Source: Aliikangiella maris
Lineage (GTDB): Bacteria > Pseudomonadota > Gammaproteobacteria > Enterobacterales > Kangiellaceae
DNA: 64,000 bases
Direction: 5' to 3'
Assembly (NCBI RefSeq): GCF_040719265.1
Contig: NZ_JBFDAH010000008.1
Location: 161,431 to 225,430, forward strand
Position numbers and translations under genes: made by a program. The notes beneath the pieces were generated by a model, which had not been told where the DNA came from, searched no databases, and worked only from the letters and a program-made list of their open reading frames with translations. Positions 35,527-45,165 of the stretch are shown here, piece by piece; positions within the stretch are counted from its first letter, which is position 1, and each line of letters opens with the position of its first letter.

Positions 35527-36897
35527 ATGAAAAAATTAACGCAAAAACTGGTCAATGCGCTTGCACTGTTAGCAATCATCGGTTTAACCGCTTGTAGCAG
35601 TGACAATGATAGTGTGAAGCAAAACGAGCAACCATCGCCTAGCACTAGGTTGCAAATTGTTCATGCATCACCTGATGCCCCGTTAGTTAACATACTGGCA
35701 GATGATTCTGTCGTTGCAGAAAATGTCGATTATTTGCAAGCAACACCCTATAACTCAATCACTGTTGGGTCACATACCCTAGCGGTGAAAGCGCTGTTAG
35801 CAGATGAAACTCAAATAGACGCTTTTGCGCCAGTGAGTGTCGATTTGGCTGCTGAGACTATCTACACCGTACTAGCGGTTAACAATGTAGCAGCAATTGA
35901 GCCGCTTGTGCTCACCCGTCCCGATACTGGCGTAACGACAGGCAAAGTTAGATTACAGCTGGTACATGCTGCTGCCAATGCGCCAATGGTAGATATTTAT
36001 TTGACAACTCCTGGTGCCGATTTAACGCAGCAATCTCCGCTGGTAACCGCCGAGTTTAAGCAAAGTTTAGATGCAACCGAAATTGATCCCGGTGAATATC
36101 AGGTCAGAATTACCCCCGCAGGCGATGCACAAACTATCGTTTACGATTCGGGTAGCAAAATGCTCAATGCTGGTGGTGATTATCTAGTTGCGGCAGTGAC
36201 TAATGTTGGACCTGGTAGCCATCCGGTTAATCTGATTGCTGTTAATCCACAAGGTCAGACCCTACCCTGGTTACATAGCGAAACGCCAGCTGCTGTCAGA
36301 GTGGTTCATGCATCACCCGATGCGCCAGCTGTTGATGTAGTTGCCAACGACAATTTTGATGCGCCGTTAATTGAAAATCTGGCGTATACCGAGTTTGCAG
36401 GATACGTAATGCTGCCTGCTGCAGATTACAACATTAAAGTGACGCCGACAGGTGCGCAGGCCCCGGTAGTTATTGATGCAGATTTATCACTGATGGCGGG
36501 CGAAAGTTACAATGTGATTGCGGCAAATGTCTTGGCATCGATAGAGCCGCTAGTGTTGACTGCTGATAATCGTCGCATAGCGACCGAGGCTAAGCTGCGT
36601 CTGGTACATGCCAGCCCAGCCGCCGGTAATGTTGATATTTATATTGTTGCTCCCGGTGCTGACATCACTGATTTAACCCCTGCGCTGAGCGATGTAGCAC
36701 TGACTGCTGATAGTGGTTTTGTATCTTTATTGCCAGGTGACTACGATGTGATATTAACGGTTGCTGGTAGTAAAGACATTGCACTTGGTCCTGTGTCTGT
36801 GACTCTAAATGGTGCTGGTATTTATACCGCAATTGCGCGAGATGCTGCCGGTGGGGGATTACCTGCAGGGCTAATTTTATTAGACGATTTTCTTTAA
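35527..36897 (+). CDS. DUF4397 repeat lipoprotein
   Basis: 456 residues with a lipobox (GLTAC, Cys about 23). Four repeated units open with a (I/V)VHASPDAP- or LVHA-type motif (about residues 44, 144, 258 and 358), the DUF4397 beta-sandwich signature. It is exported and lipid-anchored. It lies directly upstream of the ECF sigma factor gene and, with TGATCC motifs in front, may belong to that regulon. Function unknown. Confidence 0.8.
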   Translation: MKKLTQKLVNALALLAIIGLTACSSDNDSVKQNEQPSPSTRLQIVHASPDAPLVNILADDSVVAENVDYLQATPYNSITVGSHTLAVKALLADETQIDAFAPVSVDLAAETIYTVLAVNNVAAIEPLVLTRPDTGVTTGKVRLQLVHAAANAPMVDIYLTTPGADLTQQSPLVTAEFKQSLDATEIDPGEYQVRITPAGDAQTIVYDSGSKMLNAGGDYLVAAVTNVGPGSHPVNLIAVNPQGQTLPWLHSETPAAVRVVHASPDAPAVDVVANDNFDAPLIENLAYTEFAGYVMLPAADYNIKVTPTGAQAPVVIDADLSLMAGESYNVIAANVLASIEPLVLTADNRRIATEAKLRLVHASPAAGNVDIYIVAPGADITDLTPALSDVALTADSGFVSLLPGDYDVILTVAGSKDIALGPVSVTLNGAGIYTAIARDAAGGGLPAGLILLDDFL

Positions 36898-37012
36898 GGT
36901 CGAGTAGGTTGAGTAAGATGTTGTTCAATGTTGAGCACTGTACAGGTTTGGTCTGACCAATGCTCAACCTATTCATTCGAATATTGATATAAAGACTTCA
37001 ATTGGGATAAAA

Positions 37013-37660
37013 ATGCAAGCAAACAGACAAAAGACAGGAAATCTAGTATATTGGCCGGTAGCAAGTTCGCAGCAACTCAAGGCCAATATGACCAGTCTTT
37101 CCAATTCACAGTCAGGTGATTGCAAAGCGTGGAGCGAGCATCTTCACGCCATTGCAACCCGTGCCGATAGAAATGCCTATAAAGCATTGTATCTGCATTT
37201 TTTCCCAAAAATTAAATCATTTTATTATCAGCAGGGACTTGCTGCACATGCTGATGAGTTGGCTCATGAAGTATTTATCAAAGTCTGGCAAAAGGCATTC
37301 ACCTATCAATCTGATAAGGCGAGTGTCTCAACCTGGTTATTTACAATTGTACGAAATTTGCGAATCGACTTTTTGCGACGTAAAAAAATAGATGAGTGTT
37401 CTGATGAAAATGCGCCAGAGCCTGTGCAAGAAGATCGTAGCTTGGCTCATGTGCAAGCACTGCGTAATAAACAACAACTCAATGAGTTATTTAAACAATT
37501 AACCGAAGAGCAGCGCAATGCACTGCAAAAAGTTTACTTTGAAGATAAAAGCCACCAACTGGCGGCTGAAGAATTAAATATGACACTGGGTACTCTGAAA
37601 TCCAGGGTACGCAGCGCGTTACGAGTGTTACGCTCCCACTTGGGAGGAGAATCAGTATGA
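37013..37660 (+). CDS. rpoE: ECF sigma factor (RpoE of the ChrR type)
   Basis: 215 residues. Region 2 (about residues 55-120: AYKALYLHFFPKIKSFYY, AHEVFIKVWQKA, STWLFTIVRNLRIDFLRRKK) and region 4 (about 150-205: LTEEQRNALQKVYFEDKSHQLAAEELNMTLGTLKSRVRSALRVLR) are complete. ATG 37013 has GGGA six bases upstream; Met26 is an alternative start. The 4-bp overlap with a ChrR-type anti-sigma gene assigns it to the ECF11 group, which answers singlet oxygen. Likely targets here are the lipid operon and the photolyase. Confidence 0.88.
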   Translation: MQANRQKTGNLVYWPVASSQQLKANMTSLSNSQSGDCKAWSEHLHAIATRADRNAYKALYLHFFPKIKSFYYQQGLAAHADELAHEVFIKVWQKAFTYQSDKASVSTWLFTIVRNLRIDFLRRKKIDECSDENAPEPVQEDRSLAHVQALRNKQQLNELFKQLTEEQRNALQKVYFEDKSHQLAAEELNMTLGTLKSRVRSALRVLRSHLGGESV

Positions 37661-38436
37661 AACACCATCCAGATATAGATTTATTGCTAAAATTTGCCAG
37701 TGGTCAACTTGAACCGGCACTTAGCATTGCTGTCGGCTTACATCAACTTGAATGTCAATTTTGTCGAGAACAAATTGAAACCTTTGAAATGTTTGGTGGC
37801 GATACACTGGAAAATTTACAAGGTTGGCCTGTGATAAATAGTCCACAGGGCATGACGCCATTTCATACCAAAGGAACTACCGAGACTATGGCATCTGGCG
37901 TGGATGAGTGCGTTGCCGAAGTATCCACGGGTGAATTACTTGACTCCGGTTTTGAAAAACTGCTACAACATCTTGAAGGTGATTCTTCTTGCTCGCAAAT
38001 AGCTGATTCGGAATATGAAAATAACGCGCAAATGGCGTGGGCCGACTTGCCCATTGCGCAAATTGATCGACCAATATTTTCTCAGCTCAATAATCGTCAG
38101 TTTGATGAGTTGCCTTGGAAAAAAGTCACCCGCAAAATCTGGCGTAGTCAAATTGAACTACAAGATGCAGATTTATGTATAGAAATATTTAAATTTTCTC
38201 CACATGCCAAAATTCCAAAACATACCCATTGTGGGCGTGAATTTACTTTGGTTCTGGAAGGTGATTTTAGCGATCAAGATGGCAATTATGCCAGTGGTGA
38301 ATTTATTGAAAAAAACCAACACAACGAACATCAACCGGTGGCGGGTGAACAGGGTTGCATTTGTTTAGCGGTAACTGATGCACCACTTAAATTTACCGGT
38401 GCGCTAGGACCCTTTATTAATTGGTTGAATCGATAA
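37657..38436 (+). CDS. chrR: ChrR-type zinc anti-sigma factor
   Basis: 259 residues. The N-terminal anti-sigma domain has the zinc ligands of ChrR: His4 (or His3), His29, Cys33 and Cys36 (HQLECQFC). A linker of about 100 residues, longer than in R. sphaeroides ChrR, leads to a C-terminal cupin with PKHTHCGREFTLVLEGDF and NQHNEHQP, which should bind a second zinc. Singlet oxygen is known to release the sigma factor via this cupin. It overlaps the sigma gene by four bases. Confidence 0.9.
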   Translation: MKHHPDIDLLLKFASGQLEPALSIAVGLHQLECQFCREQIETFEMFGGDTLENLQGWPVINSPQGMTPFHTKGTTETMASGVDECVAEVSTGELLDSGFEKLLQHLEGDSSCSQIADSEYENNAQMAWADLPIAQIDRPIFSQLNNRQFDELPWKKVTRKIWRSQIELQDADLCIEIFKFSPHAKIPKHTHCGREFTLVLEGDFSDQDGNYASGEFIEKNQHNEHQPVAGEQGCICLAVTDAPLKFTGALGPFINWLNR

Positions 38437-38501
38437 GCGAATGCTTTAAGAGCGGTTTGTGTAGTTTGCCTGGCAATTGATATTTCCTTGGCTGTAGTGA
38501 C

Positions 38502-38861
38502 TTAAAAATTGGCGATTAGTTTTTCCAGATATTTAATATCGTCAATTGAAAGTGCTTCTTCATTAAGAAGATGGTTAAATAAAGGTCGATTTTGACCACC
38601 AAAAACTCGCTGAATAAAAGATTGAATGAGGAACTTTTTCGTTCTGGCTGGCTGAATGAGCGCACCATAAAAAATTGTTCTGCCAGATTGATCAACCCGC
38701 TGAATGGCTTGTTTTTTTTCTAGTCGATCAATAATTGTTTTTACAGTAGAGTAAGTTACATCACGTTTTTCCATGATTTTCTCATGTATTTGAGGCGCAG
38801 ATAACTAATCTGCTTCCCAAAAGTATTGCATGACTTCAAGTTCAAATTCCGATAGTTTCAT
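38502..38861 (-). pseudogene. BlaI/MecI-type repressor gene with an in-frame TAG
   Basis: From ATG 38861 the frame reads MKLSEFELEVMQYFWEAD, then TAG (38805-38807), then LSAPQIHEKIMEKRDVTYST, VKTIIDRLEKK and onward to 38502. This is the winged-helix of the penicillinase-repressor family (TYSTVKTIIDRLEKKG-type recognition helix). A GAG-to-TAG change would explain the break. A shorter product from an internal ATG (38774) would lack the first helices and hardly bind DNA. No partner BlaR1-like sensor gene is adjacent. Confidence 0.7.
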
Positions 38862-38985
38862 TTTTATCTCGACGTTTGCAGATATCAATAATGACAAATG
38901 TAGAGGTTATATCTACATCTGTTAAGATAAAATGAATGATTTTAAGTAATGAATGAACTGGACGATGACAATTGGCAAAAAATTA

Positions 38986-40419
38986 TTAGCCTTTCGCCTG
39001 CTTAAATGCCTCAATAGCTTGCTGTCTTGTGGCTTTTAAATTGACCTGTGGTGAGGGATAGTTGGGTAAAGACAGTGTTTCAAACTTGTGAATGTTTTTA
39101 GCGGGTTGTGCTTTTAAAGCGGGCAGCCATTGTTTGATAAATGAGGTGTCGGGATCAAATTTTTGCTGCTGTGAGGCCGGGTTAAAAACACGAAAATAGG
39201 GCGCGGCATCGGTACCAACCGAAGCACACCATTGCCAGCCGCCATTGTTGCTGGCAAAATCATAGTCAAATAAATGTTCAGCAAAAAAGCGTTCTCCTTC
39301 ACGCCAATCAATCCATAAGTTTTTGGTCAAATAGCTGGCTACAATCATGCGTAATCGATTATGCATCCATCCGGTTTGGCGTAGCTGCGTTATTGCTGCA
39401 TCAATAATCGGAATGCCCGTTTGGGCATTTTTCCAGGCAGCAAAATGTTCAGTATTGTTGCTCCAGGTTAATTGCTTGTCGACTGGATTAAAAGCATGAC
39501 CTTTAACCACATGCGGAAAATGCCAAGCGACTGAGCGATAAAAGTCGCGCCAAATTAATTCATTAATCCAGGTTTGCGATTGGCGCTCGTTAACGCTTTG
39601 CTTCGCTAGGGTATAGCAGCGCTTTATCGATAAACTGCCCACTGCTAAAGCGGCTGACAACGCTGATGTACCGCTAATAGCAGGATAATCTCGCTGCTCA
39701 GCATAATCAGATAGCGCGCTTTTACAAAACCGCTCTAGTTGTTGATGAATTTTTTTCTCATTAATCTCGGGTAAAGATGGGGCTGAAAAGACGGTGTGCT
39801 CTTTTTTAATAATAGAAGCTTTATCAATAACAAATTGCTGTTCGGCTAATTGCGTAAAATCAAAAAAGTTGAAGTTAGATTTTTCTTTTGCTTTTGGCGA
39901 AGAAAAATTTTGCAGTGGATAATCGGCCAAATAACTTTTTACCGCGCGTGCAAAATCGCTAAACACTTTATAGCCTTGCTGTTCTTTAGTCACAATTTTA
40001 TGTGGAGATATCAGCGTTTGATCGTTATATGAATGAAACTTCACTTGGTCTTTTAATCGGTTATAAACCTGTTTATCTCGCTCACGTTCATTGAGCAATA
40101 TTTCTCGATTAAAGTAACAATCATCAACTTTTAATTGGGTAACAACCTGCTGCATTAATTCGGGCACTTGGGAAAAGTGTCCTGCATCTAGAATTAACAA
40201 CGGAATATTCAATTTGCGCAATTGTTGTTTTAACTCTGAGAGCGCAGCAAATATTAAGGCTTGCTGGTTACTACCCACCCAATGTTCTTGCCACTGTTTT
40301 TGACAGACGAAATACAATGCAAAAACGGCACAATTTTTATCTTGTGCCGCATGATAGAGTGCAGAGTTGTCATCGATCCGCAAATCATTTCTCAACCAAA
40401 CCAGATTGACTTTTTTCAC
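38986..40419 (-). CDS. phrB: Deoxyribodipyrimidine photolyase
   Basis: 477 residues. The N-terminal antenna-binding Rossmann part starts VNLVWLRNDLRIDDNSAL. The C-terminal FAD domain has WINELIWRDFYRSVAWHFP, GWMHNRLRMIVASYLTKNLWIDWREGE and FDYDFASNNGGWQWCASVGTDAAPYFRVFNP, all class I CPD-photolyase signatures. It splits UV-made cyclobutane pyrimidine dimers using blue light. Photolyase genes are core members of ChrR-type regulons, which fits the location. It follows the DUF523/DUF1722 gene by 59 bp on the same strand. Confidence 0.93.
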   Translation of the reverse strand: MKKVNLVWLRNDLRIDDNSALYHAAQDKNCAVFALYFVCQKQWQEHWVGSNQQALIFAALSELKQQLRKLNIPLLILDAGHFSQVPELMQQVVTQLKVDDCYFNREILLNERERDKQVYNRLKDQVKFHSYNDQTLISPHKIVTKEQQGYKVFSDFARAVKSYLADYPLQNFSSPKAKEKSNFNFFDFTQLAEQQFVIDKASIIKKEHTVFSAPSLPEINEKKIHQQLERFCKSALSDYAEQRDYPAISGTSALSAALAVGSLSIKRCYTLAKQSVNERQSQTWINELIWRDFYRSVAWHFPHVVKGHAFNPVDKQLTWSNNTEHFAAWKNAQTGIPIIDAAITQLRQTGWMHNRLRMIVASYLTKNLWIDWREGERFFAEHLFDYDFASNNGGWQWCASVGTDAAPYFRVFNPASQQQKFDPDTSFIKQWLPALKAQPAKNIHKFETLSLPNYPSPQVNLKATRQQAIEAFKQAKG

Positions 40420-40478
40420 TTGTTGTTTTTACTCTAAAGTTTAAATTTTACAATTTAGACCCTATTATAAATGTTTGC

Positions 40479-41444
40479 CTACAAAGTTTTTACCCTGATG
40501 GCTAAATCACCTGGATAGGGTTCAAAATAAGACAATTGCTTAATATACTGATCGGGATGATGTTTAAAGTGATGCTTAAGCAAGGTAATTGGCGCCAATA
40601 TTGGTAATAAACCTCGACGGTATTCGAGAATGGTATACGCCAGTTCACGGCGATCTACTGAATCGAGTTTTTGCTTTAAAAAACCTTGCAAATGCATTAA
40701 CACATTTGCATTGTTGGCACGAGTAGCCGGAATTTTAAGACCCGCCATTAAGTCGGTAATATAAGCTTGGGCAATTTCATGAATATTTTCTTTGTTCACT
40801 TTAGCCAACTTGGGACCAATTTGACGATAGGTTTTTTGGCAGTGTGCAAGTAATGTCATTTTGTGACGTGCGTGAAACGACAACAGGTTATGCACCGTCA
40901 ATCCGGTTTCCATCATATCTTGCCATTCACGGTATAAATAAACACGTTTAATAAAGCTGTCGCGAATGAGCGGATCATTTAGCCGACCATCTTCTTCAAC
41001 CGGCAGAAGTGGAACGTACTTCATCACTTCGGCAGCGAAAATACCTGTGCCATTTTTCTCAGCCTGGGCTGATTTTTTGTTTGCCGAATCATCAGAATCA
41101 TTATAAATTTTTATGCGCTCGACGCCGCAGCTTGGCGAACCTTTACAAAATATAAAGCCAGAAAGCTGGCTGAGCTTGTCGCGGTTCTTTCGCGCATAGT
41201 GTTGTAAGTCATCGGTAAAATCTTGTGTATAGTCATGACTGTAAACTGCTTTGGTGTTATCTTTGCTTCCTATCAAGCGGATTGGCTTACGTGGTACTGG
41301 TAAACCAATACCTACTTCGGGGCAAAAAGACACAAACTTGAATTTTTCAGTAAGGGATTGTGTACAAAAATTATTTTTTCGATGTCCACCGTCAAATCTG
41401 ACATTTTGACCAAGCAAACACTGGCTAATACCCACTTCAATCAT
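40479..41444 (-). CDS. DUF523-DUF1722 protein (YbgA-like fusion)
   Basis: 321 residues from ATG 41444 (GGAGAAAAG upstream; the longer frame has no such site). N-terminal DUF523 (about residues 1-150) with GISQCLLGQNVRFDGGHR and KGSPSCGVERIK; its paired cysteines may bind a metal or cluster. C-terminal DUF1722 (about 190-310) with FHARHKMTLLAHCQKTYRQIG and ELAYTILEYRRGLLPILAPITLL. YbgA genes sit next to photolyase genes in many bacteria, as here. The exact function is unknown. Confidence 0.87.
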   Translation of the reverse strand: MIEVGISQCLLGQNVRFDGGHRKNNFCTQSLTEKFKFVSFCPEVGIGLPVPRKPIRLIGSKDNTKAVYSHDYTQDFTDDLQHYARKNRDKLSQLSGFIFCKGSPSCGVERIKIYNDSDDSANKKSAQAEKNGTGIFAAEVMKYVPLLPVEEDGRLNDPLIRDSFIKRVYLYREWQDMMETGLTVHNLLSFHARHKMTLLAHCQKTYRQIGPKLAKVNKENIHEIAQAYITDLMAGLKIPATRANNANVLMHLQGFLKQKLDSVDRRELAYTILEYRRGLLPILAPITLLKHHFKHHPDQYIKQLSYFEPYPGDLAIRVKTL

Positions 41445-41812
41445 AAACTTTTCTCCAAAACAATCAGTCAACTGGTTTAATTCGAACACTGCTACTTAAG
41501 ATTTACGTGAATTATGTATTTCCAGATCACTTTTCATGGTTTTATTGAAAAGTTTTTACCTTATTTTTGGCCTGATTCATTATCCTTAAATTTACGCCTG
41601 AAATGGAAACATTGACTAGAGCGGTTTTTTAGTGGTTACTCGATTCTATGTTATTTTTTAATGAGATATTAAATAGTAAATAATTAACATAATAAGTGAA
41701 TAAAAGCTTGTTTCATTTTTGATTGTGCTACTTTTAACCAATACACCCATTTTTTTAAGGATTTCTTCGTAATTTTTATATCGTTTTAACTAGACAATCT
41801 GAGGAGATGTGA
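41445..41812. other. Divergent intergenic region
   Basis: 368 bp between the DUF523/DUF1722 and hemerythrin genes. AT-rich, presumably with two divergent promoters. I see no clear ECF11-type TGATCC motif, terminator or RNA gene. Confidence 0.45.
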
Positions 41813-42211
41813 ATGGCAAAACTAGTTGATGAATTACAGCAAGAACACCAAGTGATCATCGGATATTTAGATGCTATACGAGTGGCTGGCGTAACTTCAC
41901 CAGAAGGGCAGTCGAAACTCCAATTAGCCAGAAAAGGATTACTCGCTCACTTAAAAAAAGAAGATGAACGCCTATACCCTTTGCTGAACAAAGCGGCCCA
42001 AAGCAGCCCCGAATTGAAAAGGACGTTGGAAATTTTTGCGAAGGATATGGATGAAATTTCACGCAATGCCGAAGCTTTTTTTCATAAGTATTCTAATGGC
42101 GGTTCGGGTATTGAATTTGCTAAAGACTTTGGTTCACTGATAGCGACTTTAAATCAGCGCATTCAAAAAGAAGAGAGCGTGATTTATAAACGGTTTAATG
42201 AAATTGCTTAG
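41813..42211 (+). CDS. Hemerythrin-like metal-binding protein
   Basis: 132 residues, a four-helix bundle. Likely di-iron ligands: His11 (QEHQ), His46 and Glu50 (LLAHLKKEDERLYPLL), His90 region (AFFHKYS) and Glu124 (KEESVIYKRF). GAGGAG lies upstream. Hemerythrin-domain proteins sense or bind oxygen, NO or iron. It stands beside the photo-oxidative stress block but on its own promoter. Confidence 0.8.
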   Translation: MAKLVDELQQEHQVIIGYLDAIRVAGVTSPEGQSKLQLARKGLLAHLKKEDERLYPLLNKAAQSSPELKRTLEIFAKDMDEISRNAEAFFHKYSNGGSGIEFAKDFGSLIATLNQRIQKEESVIYKRFNEIA

Positions 42212-42350
42212 TCGTATTGTAGTGCATTGTAGCGGATTAATCGTGCCCGTTAGTAGTAGCACTGAACCTATATTAATGAATTACTACTTATTATTAACCA
42301 CAGTCGTTAACCACTATCATTAACTTCTAGTGACTATCTATTAACAGAGG

Positions 42351-42386
42351 CACTCAGCATAAGCTGCTACACGCTTGCGCTGAGTG
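42351..42386. terminator. Hairpin between convergent genes
   Basis: CACTCAGC (42351-42358) and GCTGAGTG (42379-42386) form a perfect 8-bp stem in the gap between the plus-strand hemerythrin gene and the minus-strand sensor kinase gene. A short T run comes only about 13 bp later, so terminator activity is tentative. Confidence 0.4.
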
Positions 42387-42440
42387 AATTAAATCATTAT
42401 TTTTAAACGTTACTTTTAAATGCCAGTTTTGAATGCTATT

Positions 42441-45137
42441 TTAATTAAAACTTAACGTCTTACTGAGTGGATTATTAACCGGAATATCCGATGGTAAGTA
42501 GGGCAGTGTTATGGTAACAAATGTCCCTTTGCTTTTGCCTCGGCGATAGCTTCTAAATTTTATTTTACCTTTTCTTTCGTAAGCAATATTTTTAAGCGTT
42601 GCGATACCCACGCCAAAGTTAAAAGTGTGGTCGGTAAATTTAATGCCGATACCATCATCTTGTACACAAATTTTTATTTGTTTGTTGTCACAGCTAATGC
42701 TCATTTGAATAAACTTGGCTTTGGCATGTTTTAAGCTGTTGGTAATTAATGTGTGAGCAATATAAAAAATGGTGTTACGGGTTTCTTTGCCGCATCGTTT
42801 AGACACCGAAACCTGAAATTCATGGGAAACATTTTGCGCAATAATCAGCGCTTCTAAACCTTGCAGGCTGTGATCTAAATTTGAGTTGCCCATAGCGCTT
42901 AGCACACTATAGTTATCGAGTAAGCTTTCAATTTTTTCAACCGCCTGATCAACTTTCATTAACCCACTATTAGCCGCCATTTTATTTTTTGAATGTAAAA
43001 TATTTTTAGCGGCAACCAGGTTCGAATAAGTCTCAAGTAGCCCTTGTTTGGTTTGTTGTTGACTGACTTCTTTAAAGACTTTATTTTTTTGACGGTTAAC
43101 TTTAAAAATAACCGCAAAGGCAATTAAACCAAACAACAAACCAATGCTCGAAAGAATGGTTAATACAATAATAAACCAGTCTGAATAATACCAGGGGCCG
43201 CTCACATAAAATGATTTTACCGGCGTGGTTAACCAGTTTGTACCGTTGTAAGAGGCTCTAACCTGAACATTGTGTCGACCAATATTTAAATAAGAAATTT
43301 GTACACTACCATTGTGCATATCAATCCAGTTACCATCGTTCAGTTGATATTGGTATTGAATAATATTGCCATTTAAATAGTCAAAGCAGTTTGCTGAAAT
43401 GGTAACTGTTTGGTTATAGGGGGTATCTTCGGTGGGTAACTGGGTAAATCGTGGTGCATTTAAACTGGGGGAATTAAAAAAGTCTATAGATATGAGATTG
43501 GTTCTTCCTGCCGCATAAGCTATGTGTTCGTCGATTGTAATCCCATAAAATAACTGTTTAGCAGTATTAGGTACTAGAGCAAACTCTTCATTTTTAAAAC
43601 GATATAATCCATTAGCAGAACTTATCAAAACTTCATCAAAATATTCAACTGCTTCGCCTAAGTTTGAGGGACTCTTAATAGGTTGCCACTGATTTCCTGA
43701 ATGTTTAAATAGTCCGCCTCCCCATGAAGTTAAATAAAGGTTTCCATCAATAGTAAAAATATCAATCAAATTATAGGGAGATATATATGTTACTTTAATT
43801 TCATTTTGGTTTTTTTCTACTAATCCACCCGAGCTCATAATATAAAGTATGTTATTAATCTTTTTAATACTAACTACCTCTAAATGTGGTAGTACATTAT
43901 TTATAGCGCTATAGTCTATGGGGTTGAAGTTATTATCGAATGCAACAATACCATCATAAGTTGTAGATAATAAGAGTTCATCATCAATGTAGCTTGCCGA
44001 AATTACATAGCCTCCATCGTAAATTTGACTCAGTTTATTGTCTTCGAATTTATAGGCCCCTTTGGTGGTAGCAAAAATTATTGGTTTATCTTTTTGATAT
44101 AGAATTTTATTGATTCTGCGTTCTAACTTTGGAAATTGTTCATTGATATCTGCCAAAGGATGGAAAATTCCTTTATCTAAATAATATAAGCCATGTTCAG
44201 TTCCTAGCCATAATTGATTATTAACCATCTGCACTTCGTTGTAGCGAGAAGGTTTAGGAAGACGGAGTACAGTTGAATGCTGGTCAATTACCTCAAATTC
44301 GATTTTATCTGTTGACCATAAGTTCCCTTGTTTATCTTCATATAACAAGTAACTGATTTGTTCAAGCTGATTAACTGAAGCTTTAACTGTTTCTAATAAA
44401 GCCGTATCTAGAATATCTACTTTACTACCATAAGCAATAGCCAATAAATTTTGTTGGTAAGGCGTCATTGCTGTAATCGGATCTGTGAAAGTTCTAGTCG
44501 TCAAAGTTTTTTCATCACTGAGTGACAGTAAAGTTAAATCATAATCCGTACTGTAAGCTAATCGATGATTAAGTAATGCTAATTGTGCCGTAGTTGTTTG
44601 AAATGAGCGAACTAGCCAAGAATGTTGTCCATTAATTTTATAAAGCCCATTTTTAGTTATAGCATAATGTTGATTTTGAAGTGCTGCTATATCAATTACA
44701 TCTGTAAGCTCATGTTTTTTTTGCGAAAGAGTGTGTAAATCGAATAAATAGAGTTTTCTATGCACCCTTGCCATTAGATGTGTGTTTGAAAGTGCTAGCT
44801 TATCAACATCTAGTGAGCTAATTTTTTTTGTTTTGTAGGTGGTTAAATTTAGTGTCCAAACTCCCTCTTTAAAAAAGGCTATATATAGTGTATTGGTTTT
44901 CTCTTGATAAACTGCCGATCCACTCCAAGATTGTGGCAAGTCGGAAATCTCCGCTAAATTAATATATTTGTATCCATCATAGCGAATAACACCCATTTGA
45001 GTAACAAAATACATATATCCATTACTATCTTCTGTAATGGATACGACATTCGTTGGCTGATCTGCTGAAGCAAAAAAACTTGAGCCAAGGAAGAATGTGT
45101 ATATAGCCAATATAAAAATATAAATATTTTTTTTCAT
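42441..45137 (-). CDS. Sensor histidine kinase with two-component-regulator propeller and Y_Y_Y domain
   Basis: 898 residues. Signal peptide/first membrane segment (7-25), then about 530 residues of propeller repeats (SITEDSNGYMYFVTQMGVIRYDG is a typical blade), a Y_Y_Y domain (about 575-650, ending YNGTNWLTTPVKSFYVSG), a membrane segment (about 658-685), a helical dimerisation region and a HATPase_c domain. The latter has an N-box (LITNSLKHAKA), G1 box (DDGIGI) and G2 box (GVGIATLKNIA). The helical part lacks a classic HisKA motif and looks closer to the LytS/NarX type. No response regulator is adjacent. Confidence 0.82.
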   Translation of the reverse strand: MKKNIYIFILAIYTFFLGSSFFASADQPTNVVSITEDSNGYMYFVTQMGVIRYDGYKYINLAEISDLPQSWSGSAVYQEKTNTLYIAFFKEGVWTLNLTTYKTKKISSLDVDKLALSNTHLMARVHRKLYLFDLHTLSQKKHELTDVIDIAALQNQHYAITKNGLYKINGQHSWLVRSFQTTTAQLALLNHRLAYSTDYDLTLLSLSDEKTLTTRTFTDPITAMTPYQQNLLAIAYGSKVDILDTALLETVKASVNQLEQISYLLYEDKQGNLWSTDKIEFEVIDQHSTVLRLPKPSRYNEVQMVNNQLWLGTEHGLYYLDKGIFHPLADINEQFPKLERRINKILYQKDKPIIFATTKGAYKFEDNKLSQIYDGGYVISASYIDDELLLSTTYDGIVAFDNNFNPIDYSAINNVLPHLEVVSIKKINNILYIMSSGGLVEKNQNEIKVTYISPYNLIDIFTIDGNLYLTSWGGGLFKHSGNQWQPIKSPSNLGEAVEYFDEVLISSANGLYRFKNEEFALVPNTAKQLFYGITIDEHIAYAAGRTNLISIDFFNSPSLNAPRFTQLPTEDTPYNQTVTISANCFDYLNGNIIQYQYQLNDGNWIDMHNGSVQISYLNIGRHNVQVRASYNGTNWLTTPVKSFYVSGPWYYSDWFIIVLTILSSIGLLFGLIAFAVIFKVNRQKNKVFKEVSQQQTKQGLLETYSNLVAAKNILHSKNKMAANSGLMKVDQAVEKIESLLDNYSVLSAMGNSNLDHSLQGLEALIIAQNVSHEFQVSVSKRCGKETRNTIFYIAHTLITNSLKHAKAKFIQMSISCDNKQIKICVQDDGIGIKFTDHTFNFGVGIATLKNIAYERKGKIKFRSYRRGKSKGTFVTITLPYLPSDIPVNNPLSKTLSFN

Positions 45138-45165
45138 TACTGTCCGTGTCTAAATGTAATTTTTG

